This document shows, piece by piece, positions 44,116 through 53,024 of a stretch of DNA of 64,000 nucleotides (position 1 is the stretch's first letter; every line of letters starts with the position of its first letter). The DNA lies in NCBI RefSeq assembly GCF_014640295.1, contig NZ_BMGR01000011.1, positions 1 to 64,000 on the forward strand, given 5' to 3'. Under the pieces are notes generated by a model. That model ran no database searches, was not told the DNA's origin, and saw nothing but the letters and a program-made list of their open reading frames with translations. Made by a program: the position numbers and the translations under genes. The stretch is from Paenibacillus abyssi (GTDB taxonomy: Bacteria; Bacillota; Bacilli; Paenibacillales; Paenibacillaceae).

Positions 44116-44158
44116 CGCACAGCTAAGCGATATTTAATGAAGAAGGGAAACAAACAAC

Positions 44159-46366
44159 ATGAATATGAAAAGAATACTGGCTTTTGTGTTAACGATTATC
44201 CTCACATCTGCAATCGTCATTACGACGATGCCAACGATTATTAACGGCATCAAATTGGGCCTTGATTTGAAAGGCGGCTTTGAAATTTTGTATGAAGCGC
44301 AGCCAGTTGTAGAAGGCGGCACCATTACGAAAGAAGCGTTAAGGGAGACAGCCAAAAGCCTGGAAAAAAGGGCGAATGCCTTCGGCGTTGCCGAACCCGA
44401 GGTAACTCCTGAGGGAAGCAACCGGATCAGAGCGAGAATTGCCGGTGTTTCGGATGAAAAAACGGTTCGGGAAATTATGAAAAAACCTGCGGAGCTTACA
44501 TTTCGCAGTATGAGAGGCTGTAAGGAAGGAGCAGAGTTCTGCAAAGTAGAACTGCGGGGCAGTGATTTCGTAGAGGGCGGGGCGGACATCTATCAGGATC
44601 AATTAGGCAGATGGACGATCACGATCTCGTTGAAGGATGCCCAAAAATTCGCTGAGGTTACAAGAGAGATTGCGAAGAATGTACCCAACAATAAACTCGC
44701 CATTTATCTGGATGATACACAGCTTTCAGCGCCTGCTGTAAATCAGGAAATCAACAGCGACCAGGCGATTATCGAGGGCGATTACACCCATGAGGAAGCG
44801 CGGAATTTGGCGGATGTGATCAATCTTGGCGCACTGCCGCTAAAGCTGACGGAAAAGTACACCCAATCCGTAGGGGCTACGCTAGGCCAGCTGTCGCTGC
44901 AGCAAACGCTGTTAGCGGGAACCATAGCGTCCATTTTCATTCTGTTATTCATGATTGTCGTATATCGCGTACCGGGCCTGATTGCCAGCATAACCTTGAT
45001 CGTCTACAGCTGGGGCCTGCTGCTGCTGTTTTATTGGATGCAGGCGACACTCACGCTGCCTGGAATTGCAGCCTTTGTGCTCGGAATCGGGATGGCGGTA
45101 GATGCCAATATCATTACTGCAGAACGAATACGGGAAGAGCTGAGAAGCGGCAAAAGCCTGTTGTCGTCACTGCGGGCGGGATCTAAAAATTCGTTCCGTA
45201 CCATTTTGGATGCGAATCTTACGACCATCGTGGCGGCTGCTGTTCTATATTATGTCGGCACAGGTGCCATCCAAGGGTTTGCGTTAACCCTGATTTTGAG
45301 TAATGTGCTTAGTATGGTGACGAACGTGTCGTTTTCACAGCTTCTGCTTCATTTACTGGTCCGCAGCGAACTCATCCGCAAACCGGAATATTTCGGGGTG
45401 AAGCAAGCGGACGTCAGGCCGCTGTCCAAAAACAAAGCTGATGAGAAGCCGTATTACAAGCTGTATGACTTTGTGAAACGCCGTAATTTCTTTTTCGCGC
45501 TCTCTTCGCTGATCACAGTACTAGGCATTGTGACCTTGCTGCTGTTCAACTTGAATTATGGCGTGGATTTCAAAGCCGGCACAAGCTTGGACATCTCCAT
45601 CGGGCAGTCGATCACGCACGACGAAGCGGAGAAGCTCATTACTGACGCAGGCATTACACCAGCGTCGGTGACGATCGGCGGCGATAACAACAGCCGCATT
45701 TCGGCCCGTTTCGAACAGGTATTAAGCTCGGATAAAGGTGATGTGGACCGCATTATTCAGCAGTTCAAGAAGGTTTATGGCGAAAAAGTTTCGGTTGAGG
45801 AGAATACGGTCGATCCAGGGATCGCGCAGGAGCTGGGGGTCAAAGCGATCATCGCTGTGGCTGTGGCCAGCCTGGGCATCATCATTCTGGTCAGCTTACG
45901 TTTCGAATGGCGTTTTGCACTGGCGGGGATCGTTGCGCTGCTGCATGACGCGTTCATGGTTGTCAGCGTATTTTCGATCTTCCGGCTTGAGGTTAATCTG
46001 CCTTTTGTCGCCGCCGTTCTTACGATCATTGGTTATTCCATCAATGATACGATCGTAATATTTGACCGGATTCGTGAAAATCTTCGATTTGCCAAAGTTA
46101 AAACCTTTGAAGACCTTTCACATCTTGTGAATACGAGCATCTCGCAGACATTGGCGCGTTCGATCAATACCGGCTTGACCGTATTGGCCGCTTCGCTTAT
46201 CCTCTTTATTATGGGCGGTGAATCGATCAAGCTGTTCTCGCTGGCCATGACGCTGGGATTGATCTTCGGGATGTACTCGTCGATTTTTATTGCCAGCCAA
46301 ATCTGGCTGCTCCTGAAGAAAAGATCGTTAAACAGTAAAACCGCTGTTACTCCAGAGCAGGAGTAG
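44159..46366 (+). CDS. secDF: Protein translocase subunit SecDF (fused)
   Basis: 735 aa, one polypeptide as in B. subtilis. SecD part: first helix, LGLDLKGGFEILYEA, large extracytoplasmic loop, then LGIGMAVDANIITAERIREE. SecF part (from ~440): GVDFKAGTSLDISI, TIIGYSINDTIVIFDRIREN. Twelve helices. It uses the proton gradient to help protein translocation through SecYEG. GAAGGG precedes ATG. Leader and 121-aa gene upstream. Confidence 0.96.
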   Translation: MNMKRILAFVLTIILTSAIVITTMPTIINGIKLGLDLKGGFEILYEAQPVVEGGTITKEALRETAKSLEKRANAFGVAEPEVTPEGSNRIRARIAGVSDEKTVREIMKKPAELTFRSMRGCKEGAEFCKVELRGSDFVEGGADIYQDQLGRWTITISLKDAQKFAEVTREIAKNVPNNKLAIYLDDTQLSAPAVNQEINSDQAIIEGDYTHEEARNLADVINLGALPLKLTEKYTQSVGATLGQLSLQQTLLAGTIASIFILLFMIVVYRVPGLIASITLIVYSWGLLLLFYWMQATLTLPGIAAFVLGIGMAVDANIITAERIREELRSGKSLLSSLRAGSKNSFRTILDANLTTIVAAAVLYYVGTGAIQGFALTLILSNVLSMVTNVSFSQLLLHLLVRSELIRKPEYFGVKQADVRPLSKNKADEKPYYKLYDFVKRRNFFFALSSLITVLGIVTLLLFNLNYGVDFKAGTSLDISIGQSITHDEAEKLITDAGITPASVTIGGDNNSRISARFEQVLSSDKGDVDRIIQQFKKVYGEKVSVEENTVDPGIAQELGVKAIIAVAVASLGIIILVSLRFEWRFALAGIVALLHDAFMVVSVFSIFRLEVNLPFVAAVLTIIGYSINDTIVIFDRIRENLRFAKVKTFEDLSHLVNTSISQTLARSINTGLTVLAASLILFIMGGESIKLFSLAMTLGLIFGMYSSIFIASQIWLLLKKRSLNSKTAVTPEQE

Positions 46367-46377
46367 AAGAGGCATAG

Positions 46378-46430
46378 AACACCATCTGCACCTTCTGTAC
46401 CTTATACAGTCGGGACAGGTGGTGTTTTTT
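46378..46430 (+). terminator. secDF terminator
   Basis: AACACCATCTG / CAGGTGGTGTT stem (one mismatch) and six T; the long loop contains a secondary hairpin-like stretch. Confidence 0.75.
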
Positions 46431-46467
46431 CAAACATGAATAATGAACACAAGGAGGCAGGGCAGCA

Positions 46468-47166
46468 ATGAAGCAAACGGTAGCATTTCTCTATGCACAT
46501 CCCGACGACGAAACCTTTCTTAGCGGGTGCTTGATAAGGCAATTGGCGGATGAGGGCCATATACCGGTCCTTCTGCTTGCAACCAAAGGCGATGCAGGCA
46601 AAAAGAATGGTCGTGCCGCGCATCTTTCAAATGAAGAGCTGGCGGTGATGAGGGAGAAGGAGATGGAGAAAGCGGCAGACATTTTGGGCATTTCGAATAT
46701 TACGTATTTGAATTACCTTGATGGCAAGCTGAACACGGTAGATGAGCAGATGTTCGTGGATCAGGTTGTCCGATTTCTCAACGAACATCGCCCGAAGGTC
46801 ATCGTGACATTTCCTGAAAACGGAGGGAACTATCATCCCGATCATATCGCGATCTCTCAGATTACAACTTCAGCCGTATTGAGTGGAAGATGCCCTTCCG
46901 TAGAGAAGCTGTACTATGCTGGAATCCGTGAAGACATCGATGCGATTCAGGGACAGCCGGCTATAACAGTGGATACAAATCCGCAATGGAACGTGAAGGC
47001 TGAGGCGCTGCGCGCACACCAATCCCAGATCTTCGCGATCGAGCGGTATTTTGGCGACCTTAACGCATGTCCGGAAAACAGGCGGCACGAAGCTTTCACG
47101 CTGCGTTGGGAGAGAGGAGCAGACTGGCCGAATAAAGCCGAACAGTCTTTATTTGACGGTATGTAA
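46468..47166 (+). CDS. PIG-L family deacetylase
   Basis: 232 aa. Zinc site A10-H11-P-D13-D14-E15 and YHPDHIAIS downstream are diagnostic of LmbE/PIG-L N-acetylglucosaminyl deacetylases. Bacilli use PIG-L members (BshB) for bacillithiol synthesis; this one might be that or another sugar deacetylase, and sequence alone cannot decide. AGGAGGCAGGG before ATG. Single gene. Confidence 0.9.
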   Translation: MKQTVAFLYAHPDDETFLSGCLIRQLADEGHIPVLLLATKGDAGKKNGRAAHLSNEELAVMREKEMEKAADILGISNITYLNYLDGKLNTVDEQMFVDQVVRFLNEHRPKVIVTFPENGGNYHPDHIAISQITTSAVLSGRCPSVEKLYYAGIREDIDAIQGQPAITVDTNPQWNVKAEALRAHQSQIFAIERYFGDLNACPENRRHEAFTLRWERGADWPNKAEQSLFDGM

Positions 47167-47261
47167 CCGATGCAACATTTCCCAATTAGAAAATATTAAT
47201 GACCTTATCACCCTATAATCCTGTAAAATGTGCGAATGTATTAGGGAAGGGGTGATCGTTC

Positions 47262-48158
47262 TTGGAAAAGAAACGTTGTTTATTTTGTAATGAAACCGTA
47301 GAAGTAGAAACGATAGACGATTGCGACTGGTACATTAGCTGCTGCTGTTCTCCTGACGGATCTTATGGACTCCATAATCATAGCTTTGAGTTTTACCAAT
47401 CGCTTTCCTATGAGACGAAACGACAGATGTTCCCGATCATTTCCGCTCATATACGGGAGCAGACGGATTGCGGTGAAACGGTAGCTCTTGCCGGGGAGGA
47501 TCTGAACGCGATTGAGACCGATCCGCGCAGGCCGGTTACCATCGAGGATAAGGGGTATCGCCTGCTTCAATATTTGCACAGACATACCAGCAAGCCGGGC
47601 GAGCCTGTCGTAATCAGGCAGCTTTCCAAAAGCTTCAACCTGACTTATTCTCCTAATTTGCAGGAACTCGTATATATTATTACCAAACTGATGGACGAGA
47701 AATCGCTTGAGCGGGAAGGCTCGACCTTCAAGCTTACGGAGAAAGGGTGGAGGGAAGCGGTAGCCAGCGGCAGAGGCAGGTCGTACAAGCCTTGTGTTGT
47801 GCTGCTGCCCGATGTGGACAAGCAGCGCCCGGAATGGTCGGTAAATGTGCTTCCGACGATCGAGCAGTGCGGTTATCTCCCTCATGTGATCGAAAAGGCG
47901 GAAGCCGGTCAAACGGGCGATCACATGGAACAGCTCCTGTCCAAGTGTAAGCTGGTGATCGCTGATTTGACCGGACATTCTCCGGAGGTTTATTTTGCGG
48001 CCGGTTTAGCGCTCGGGATGAACAAGACGGTGATATGGACCCTGCCGCACGGCGAGGCGAACCGCTTGCCTGTTCACTCGGAGCTCATTCGTCCATTAGT
48101 ATGGGAGACGACGGATGAACTGGCTGCTATGGTACATCAGCGCCTAAGCTTATCCTAA
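47262..48158 (+). CDS. Three-part protein: Cys-rich N-terminus, winged-helix-like middle, deoxyribosyltransferase/TIR-like C-terminus
   Basis: 298 aa. The N-terminus has five Cys within 27 residues (CLFCNETVEVETIDDCDWY, then SCCCSPDGSYGLHNHSF), likely metal-binding. The middle (about 90-165) looks like a winged helix (LQYLHRH...IRQLSKSFNL...LVYIITKLMDEKSLEREGSTFKLTEKGW). The C-terminus, VLLPDVD...CKLVIADLTGHSPEVYFAAGLALGMNKTVIW, matches the nucleoside-2-deoxyribosyltransferase/TIR-like Rossmann fold. TTG start with AAGGGGTG. Function unknown. Confidence 0.75.
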   Translation: MEKKRCLFCNETVEVETIDDCDWYISCCCSPDGSYGLHNHSFEFYQSLSYETKRQMFPIISAHIREQTDCGETVALAGEDLNAIETDPRRPVTIEDKGYRLLQYLHRHTSKPGEPVVIRQLSKSFNLTYSPNLQELVYIITKLMDEKSLEREGSTFKLTEKGWREAVASGRGRSYKPCVVLLPDVDKQRPEWSVNVLPTIEQCGYLPHVIEKAEAGQTGDHMEQLLSKCKLVIADLTGHSPEVYFAAGLALGMNKTVIWTLPHGEANRLPVHSELIRPLVWETTDELAAMVHQRLSLS

Positions 48159-48162
48159 TGAA

Positions 48163-48200
48163 TGAAGAGGCATATCCGTATCAGCGGTTATGCCTCTTCA
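48163..48200. terminator. Bidirectional hairpin between convergent genes
   Basis: A perfect 12-bp inverted repeat, TGAAGAGGCATA / TATGCCTCTTCA, overlapping the stop codon of the minus-strand gene. No T-run, so efficiency is uncertain. Confidence 0.6.
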
Positions 48201-48715
48201 GCATATTGATTGATAAACCGGAAGCTTCCGTAATCAATGACGACGAAGCGTTTTTTGTAACGCGCCAGGTTTTTCTCGCGAAGGCTGCGCGCGACGATCT
48301 TCTCCTTCAAGAAACGATTTCTGATTTTAGATAGCGTCATTTCATCCTTGTCCGACAATACCGCCCTCCGTTTTAACTTTTTCATAATGATCCACCCATG
48401 TCCATGCTCCATTACCGGGCATAAGTATCTTCGCATTCTTCTTGAACAGCGGGTGTAGATGTCATATTCCCTTTGATTGCTTCGTAAGCCTCTTCTTGAT
48501 ATTGCGATTTTGAGCACATAACCGTTCTTAAGATCATAAACGATTCTTGTTTTTCCGGAGCCAAGTATTTTGTAGCGCAGCTTCAAGAACGTTTTGGCCC
48601 GATTTTCTTTTTGTTCTTCTGTCCGCGATTTCTGTTTGATCATAATGGGTATCCACCGCCGAATCGTCTTCTGCTCGTTTTCGGACAGATACTTGCTTTT
48701 CACCGTTTTAGCCAA
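48188..48715 (-). CDS. Small kinase-fold-like basic protein, 175 aa
   Basis: Very basic. After an N-terminal Lys/Arg-rich ~45 residues comes a kinase N-lobe-like stretch: LGSGKTRIVYDLKNGYVLKIA, with a glycine loop and the VLKI lysine, then NQREYDIY (helix C Glu). HGHGWIIMKK resembles the hinge. Near the C-terminus VVIDYGSF resembles the D-F-G position. No HRD catalytic loop is clear, so it is at best a reduced kinase, or a pseudokinase. Small kinases YrzF/YbdM of Bacillus are the nearest family I recall. Confidence 0.65.
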   Translation of the reverse strand: MAKTVKSKYLSENEQKTIRRWIPIMIKQKSRTEEQKENRAKTFLKLRYKILGSGKTRIVYDLKNGYVLKIAISRRGLRSNQREYDIYTRCSRRMRRYLCPVMEHGHGWIIMKKLKRRAVLSDKDEMTLSKIRNRFLKEKIVARSLREKNLARYKKRFVVIDYGSFRFINQYAEEA

Positions 48716-48828
48716 CCTGTCACCCCCAACTAATCGATTACTAACAGCTTATGCAGCGGGGAGAGGTCTTGTCTCGGCGAACATATATCGATGCGGCAAG
48801 GGGGTTGTTAAACCGATGCATTCACGTG

Positions 48829-48881
48829 TTTCATAATATGAAATCAATTTCATTGAAATCAAATGGAGGGGTTGTTATACT
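48829..48881 (+). promoter_or_regulatory. IclR-type operator and promoter of the cupin/dehydrogenase operon
   Basis: TTTCATAATATGAAA (48829-48843, perfect palindrome) and, 5 bases on, TTTCATTGAAA (48848-48858), whose TTGAAA is the -35 (48853-48858); 17 bases later TATACT (48876-48881). The arrangement is repeated upstream of the iclR gene at 54460-54512. IclR control is inferred from that match. Confidence 0.8.
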
Positions 48882-49048
48882 TTTTTCAGAAGATCCAATC
48901 CACACACCACACGATCGCATCACGCTTTTCAAGTGAAATACTCTAATTTGTTAAGTGACCCGTTGATCGACCCATTACTACTATTCTGATTTCAGCAGAC
49001 CTCACGCTAACTTCCCATTCTATTTCCGAATTACAGCCAGATTTAATA

Positions 49049-49062
49049 TGTAAGCGCTTATA
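49049..49062 (+). promoter_or_regulatory. cre-like site (CcpA)
   Basis: TGTAAGCGCTTATA matches the catabolite-responsive element consensus TGWAANCGNTNWCA with one change (C to T near the end). Positioned about 160 bases downstream of the promoter start, so it would act as a roadblock. It suits a catabolic operon. Confidence 0.65.
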
Positions 49063-49257
49063 AACTTAATATTCAGAAAATGGATTGAGGGATTTTAAAA
49101 AAGTGAACCAGCTCTCAGCTTTTTCGAAATGCACTTTTTTAGAAAGTTTCACCCATTGACTACTTAAAGGGGGGATAAAAGCTCTGGAACAAATGGTATT
49201 ACAGAAGGTCAAACATCGGTTATGTCGTTCAAAAAACAACCATTGGAGGAATGTACT

Positions 49258-49728
49258 ATGAATCTGAAGGATATCCACAAACGTGTCATTCGCAGACAGG
49301 ATGTACCAGCCAATTGGGATGCATTTCCGGATTTTAAGAAAGCGACTTACCGGTATATCGGAACGATGGCATCCACGGAGACAAAGATTCCCCCGGTTTT
49401 AATGGAAAGCGACATTTCGTTAGGTATTATCGAAGCGGGCCCCGGTCCTCAAGCCAGGCTGCACGATCATGAGATCGAAGAGATTTTCATGCCGCTTGAA
49501 GGCATGTGGGAATTTTTCTGGGGGCCGAACGGTGAAGAGAGAGCGACTCTGGGACCTTTGGACGTGATCACGGTTCCGCCCGGGGTGTTAAGAGGGTTCA
49601 ACAACGTTGGGGCAGGAACAGGGCGCTTGCTGGTGCTGCACTCCAGCGCGGAAGCCGAGGGAGCCGCTTTTGATAAAAAGGAAAATCTCTCCAATGTGAC
49701 GGATACGAACAATCATCGGAATGCTTGA
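49258..49728 (+). CDS. Cupin-domain protein
   Basis: 156 aa. One cupin barrel: motif 1 RLHDHEIEEIFMPLEGMWEF and motif 2 VITVPPGVLRGFNNVG. The His pair suggests metal binding, but the substrate and enzyme activity are unknown. TGGAGG before ATG 49258. First gene of the dehydrogenase operon; it may be a sensor, isomerase or hydrolase for the imported substrate. Confidence 0.85.
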   Translation: MNLKDIHKRVIRRQDVPANWDAFPDFKKATYRYIGTMASTETKIPPVLMESDISLGIIEAGPGPQARLHDHEIEEIFMPLEGMWEFFWGPNGEERATLGPLDVITVPPGVLRGFNNVGAGTGRLLVLHSSAEAEGAAFDKKENLSNVTDTNNHRNA

Positions 49729-49798
49729 TTCACGGATGGTTCTGAAGCGAAATCGGTACCTTACGGAATGATCCAAATTCTAGAAGGTGGGAGGTACT

Positions 49799-50746
49799 AT
49801 GGATAAAGAACGATTAATTGAAGCTTATACTGTAATGAGAACAATCCGGAGATTCGAAGAAACGTTGAATGACCTGTATGCGGAAAATTTTATCCGGGGT
49901 TCGATCCATTTGTCGATCGGTCAGGAGGCTGTAGCAGCCGGCGTAGGGCTGGCAATGGCGCCTCAGGATAAGCTGACAACGACTTACCGCGGTCATGGTC
50001 ATGTTATCGCCAGAAAAACGCCCATCCGATTTTTAATGGCCGAAATGCTGGGCAGGGAGACGGGAATCAATAAAGGGCGCGGCGGTTCGATGCATTTTAC
50101 CGATGTGAGCCGGGGCGTGCTCGGCGCTAACGCGATCGTCGCGGCGGGGATACCTCATGCGGTTGGAGCAGCCTACAGCGCGAAGTACCTTAAGGAGGAT
50201 TTTGTAACGGTCACGATATTCGGCGATGGCGCAACGAACCAGGGGGCTTTTCATGAAGCGCTGAATCTGGCCGCGGTCTATCAGCTTCCCGTGCTGTTTG
50301 TATGCGAGAACAATCTTTATTCGGAGATGACGCCGATCGAAGAAATCGTGCCGGTCGACAACATGGCAGAACGTGCGGAAGCCTACCGGATTCCGTCGTT
50401 TATCGTCGATGGCTACGATGTTGAGGAAGTTTACGGAGCTGTAAAAAAGTCGATTGAGGATATACGTTCCGGGAAAGGCCCTGTATTTCTGGAGATGAAA
50501 ACGTACAGGCTCGTAGGCCATATGTATGGCGACCAAGAAATCTACCGGTCAAGAGAAGAAGTAGAATCCTGGAAGGTCAGAGACCCGCTCAGCACAACGG
50601 CTGACAAGCTGGCAGCGATGGGGGTGGATATCAACGGGATCAATGCATCGGTAGAAAGGGATATCGAAGATGCCGTGAGCTTTGCGAAAGAAAGCGCTTG
50701 GCCGGATCCGAGCCGGTTGTATGAAGGCGTATATTTCGGAGAATAG
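49799..50746 (+). CDS. 2-oxoacid dehydrogenase E1 alpha subunit (acetoin/pyruvate type)
   Basis: 315 aa. Thiamine-diphosphate binding G-D-G-A-x-N (TIFGDGATNQGAFHEALN) and the substrate region GRGGSMHF. Bacillus AcoA and PdhA have this size and motifs. GGGAGG before ATG 49799, first of the E1-E2-E3 genes; E1 beta follows 13 bases later. The absence of acoX or other acetoin genes leaves the substrate open. Confidence 0.9.
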   Translation: MDKERLIEAYTVMRTIRRFEETLNDLYAENFIRGSIHLSIGQEAVAAGVGLAMAPQDKLTTTYRGHGHVIARKTPIRFLMAEMLGRETGINKGRGGSMHFTDVSRGVLGANAIVAAGIPHAVGAAYSAKYLKEDFVTVTIFGDGATNQGAFHEALNLAAVYQLPVLFVCENNLYSEMTPIEEIVPVDNMAERAEAYRIPSFIVDGYDVEEVYGAVKKSIEDIRSGKGPVFLEMKTYRLVGHMYGDQEIYRSREEVESWKVRDPLSTTADKLAAMGVDINGINASVERDIEDAVSFAKESAWPDPSRLYEGVYFGE

Positions 50747-50759
50747 GAGGTAACGTCGA

Positions 50760-51734
50760 ATGGCTCAGAAGATGACCTATACGCAAGCGCTCAATTTGTC
50801 AATAAAAGAAGAGATGGAACGGGATGACCGGATCGTGTTGTTCGGCGAGGATATCGGCAAGCCCGGCGGAGCTTTTCAAGTGACGAAGGGGCTGTGGGAG
50901 CAATTCGGCTCGGACCGCGTTCTGGATACGCCGATTTCGGAAACGGGATTTTTCGGCATGGCGATTGGCGCGGCGCTCACCGGATTAAGGCCGGTCGTTG
51001 AAATTCTGTATATGGACTTTTGTGCGGTGGCGATGGATCAGCTGATCAATCAAGCCAATAAGCTGACCTATATGTCAGGCGGCCAGTTTCCTGTTCCCGT
51101 TGTCTTTCGCGGACAGCAAGGGGCCGGACGAGGGAACGGGGCACAGCACTCGCAAAGCTTCGAATCCTTATTCTGCAACATGCCGGGTATCCAGGTCGTA
51201 CTGCCCTCGAGTCCTAACGATGCGTATGGTTTATTCAAAACCGCGGTAAGAAATAACAAGCCGGTTATCTTTCTCGAACATAAGCTTCTTTACGGGATAA
51301 GGGACGAGGTTGAAGTCGGCCGGGAACCGATTCCTTTCGGCCAAGCAAATATCGTCAGAAGCGGGGAGGATGTCACGATCGTCGCGGTATCCAGAATGGT
51401 GCAGTTTGCAAAGGAAGCAGCCGAAAAACTGGCACAACAGGGCATCTCTTGCGAAATCATTGATCCGCGCACACTTGTTCCGTTTGATCTGGAGACCGTG
51501 GCAAAATCCGTTCAAAAAACCGGGCGGTTAATTGTGGTGGAAGAGTCTCACAGATGGGGCTCTATCGGGGCATCCATCATCCATGAGGTTGTAGAGCAGG
51601 CTTTTAATTACCTGGATTCTCCGCCAAAGCTGATCGGAACGGAGAATGTCCCGATTCCATACAGCAAACCACTGGAGGATGCGGCGATTCCGTCGCCGGA
51701 GAAAATAGAGCAAGCCGTTCTGTCTATGGTTTGA
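50760..51734 (+). CDS. 2-oxoacid dehydrogenase E1 beta subunit (acetoin/pyruvate type)
   Basis: 324 aa, transketolase-like. Typical N-terminus MTYTQALNLSIKEEMERDDRIVLFGEDI and ETGFFGMAIGAALTGLRPVVEI, GQQGAGRGNGAQHSQSFES. AGGAGG before ATG. With E1 alpha it decarboxylates the substrate and transfers the 2-carbon unit to E2 lipoate. Confidence 0.92.
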   Translation: MAQKMTYTQALNLSIKEEMERDDRIVLFGEDIGKPGGAFQVTKGLWEQFGSDRVLDTPISETGFFGMAIGAALTGLRPVVEILYMDFCAVAMDQLINQANKLTYMSGGQFPVPVVFRGQQGAGRGNGAQHSQSFESLFCNMPGIQVVLPSSPNDAYGLFKTAVRNNKPVIFLEHKLLYGIRDEVEVGREPIPFGQANIVRSGEDVTIVAVSRMVQFAKEAAEKLAQQGISCEIIDPRTLVPFDLETVAKSVQKTGRLIVVEESHRWGSIGASIIHEVVEQAFNYLDSPPKLIGTENVPIPYSKPLEDAAIPSPEKIEQAVLSMV

Positions 51735-51762
51735 TGGCTGAACCCGGGTTTGGAGGTACGTG

Positions 51763-52968
51763 ATGAAGATTATATTGCCCAAATTAGGCGCAAACATGGA
51801 TAGTGCAGTGCTAACCAAATGGTTGGTAGCAGAGGGCGAGCCGGTTGAGAAAAACAATGCGGTCGCGGAAATTTCAACGGATAAGGTAACCATGGAGATT
51901 GAAGCTCCAGAGGACGGAATAGTAGTGAAGCAGTATTTTAAAGAAGACGATGATGTGCCGGTAGGGGCGGTGATCGCCGAGATCGGGTCGGCTGCTCAGC
52001 AATCACCTGATCCGGCTAAGCCGAATAAGGCCGCAGCGCCAGAACAGGACGCCAAGCTTGCAGCCTCGCCATCCGCAAGGAAATTAGCGCATAAAATGGG
52101 CATCGACCTTTCTGTAGTGAAAGGCACCGGACCGCGAGGGCGGATTGTAAGCGAGGATATTATGCGTTACGCCAATTCGGAGCAAGCGGCGGGCGAGAAG
52201 AAAGAAGCGGCTGGCCAACTGCCGGAGCAAGCCCAGGTTTCCGGTAATACACCGGATCCGACAGTGCTTGCAGAGCCTTCCGTCCAACGGGAGCAAGCTG
52301 AATCGTATCGGCTCACCCGTATCGAAAAATTGAGCGGTGAGCGTATGCTGCAAAGCCTTCAATCAACGGCACAGCTGACGCTCAGCAGAGATGTGGATGT
52401 GACCGGGACGCTGGCTCTGCTGGATTCGCTGAAAAGTGCGAAGCAGGCCAGGATCACCTTTACAGCCGTTGTCCTTTTGGCCGTGTGCAAGGCACTGCAG
52501 GTTCACAAGCGCTTTAACGGTAAATTGAAAAACGGGGAAATTATCATCGGAGAGAATGTCGACCTTAATGTTGCCGTCGCAACGGAGCAGGGACTGCTGG
52601 TGCCTGTCATTCGAGAGCTGCAGAGCAAATCGCTGCTGTCTGTATCCGAGGCGCTTGCCCGGATCGTGGACAAAGCCAGGGGCGGCAAGCTGGAGGCGGA
52701 TGATTATGCAACCGGCAACTTCACCGTTACGAACCTTGGAGCGAGCGGTGTGGATACATTTACGCCAATCTTGTATCCGGGACAAATCGGCATCCTCGGC
52801 GTGGGAAGAATCCTTAAACGATCTTGGGTGTTTCAAGATAACTTGGAGATCCGATCTATCGTGTCCTTGTCGTTGACATGGGACCACCAAGCGGTGGACG
52901 GTTATCCGGCAGCGCAATTTATGAAGTCTGTGGCTGAATATCTTGAGACGCCAGGCTTAATGCTCTGA
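51763..52968 (+). CDS. Dihydrolipoamide acyltransferase (E2)
   Basis: 401 aa. N-terminal lipoyl domain with K41 in STDKVTME, a peripheral-subunit-binding domain (ASPSARKLAHKMGIDL, about 105-140), a Gln/Ala/Pro linker, and a C-terminal catalytic domain with H375 in TWDHQAVDG (normally DHR-x-x-D-G; Gln replaces Arg). GGAGG fits ATG 51763 over the GTG three bases upstream. Core of the complex. Confidence 0.93.
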   Translation: MKIILPKLGANMDSAVLTKWLVAEGEPVEKNNAVAEISTDKVTMEIEAPEDGIVVKQYFKEDDDVPVGAVIAEIGSAAQQSPDPAKPNKAAAPEQDAKLAASPSARKLAHKMGIDLSVVKGTGPRGRIVSEDIMRYANSEQAAGEKKEAAGQLPEQAQVSGNTPDPTVLAEPSVQREQAESYRLTRIEKLSGERMLQSLQSTAQLTLSRDVDVTGTLALLDSLKSAKQARITFTAVVLLAVCKALQVHKRFNGKLKNGEIIIGENVDLNVAVATEQGLLVPVIRELQSKSLLSVSEALARIVDKARGGKLEADDYATGNFTVTNLGASGVDTFTPILYPGQIGILGVGRILKRSWVFQDNLEIRSIVSLSLTWDHQAVDGYPAAQFMKSVAEYLETPGLML

Positions 52969-53024
52969 TTGCGTGCTGGAAGAGTGGAACGTTCGCTCGT
53001 TTTATAGGAATGGAGTTGTGAGCG

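Larger units (their letters stand above)
48716..49257. other. Long regulatory spacer before the cupin-dehydrogenase operon
   Basis: About 540 bases without a supported gene. Contains the operator-promoter at 48829-48881, a cre-like site at 49049-49062, and a hairpin AAAAAAGTG...CACTTTTTT (49097-49140) ending in a T-run, which might end or attenuate transcripts from the promoter. No further strong promoter seen before the gene start, though TTGACT at 49156-49161 is a possible -35. Confidence 0.6.

Noticed and set aside
48751-48936. 61-aa frame in the spacer before the cupin gene
   Set aside because: It runs through the operator-promoter and has no ribosome-binding site.
49066-49278. 70-aa minus-strand frame upstream of the cupin gene
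   Set aside because: No ribosome-binding site; low-complexity and overlaps the leader hairpin.
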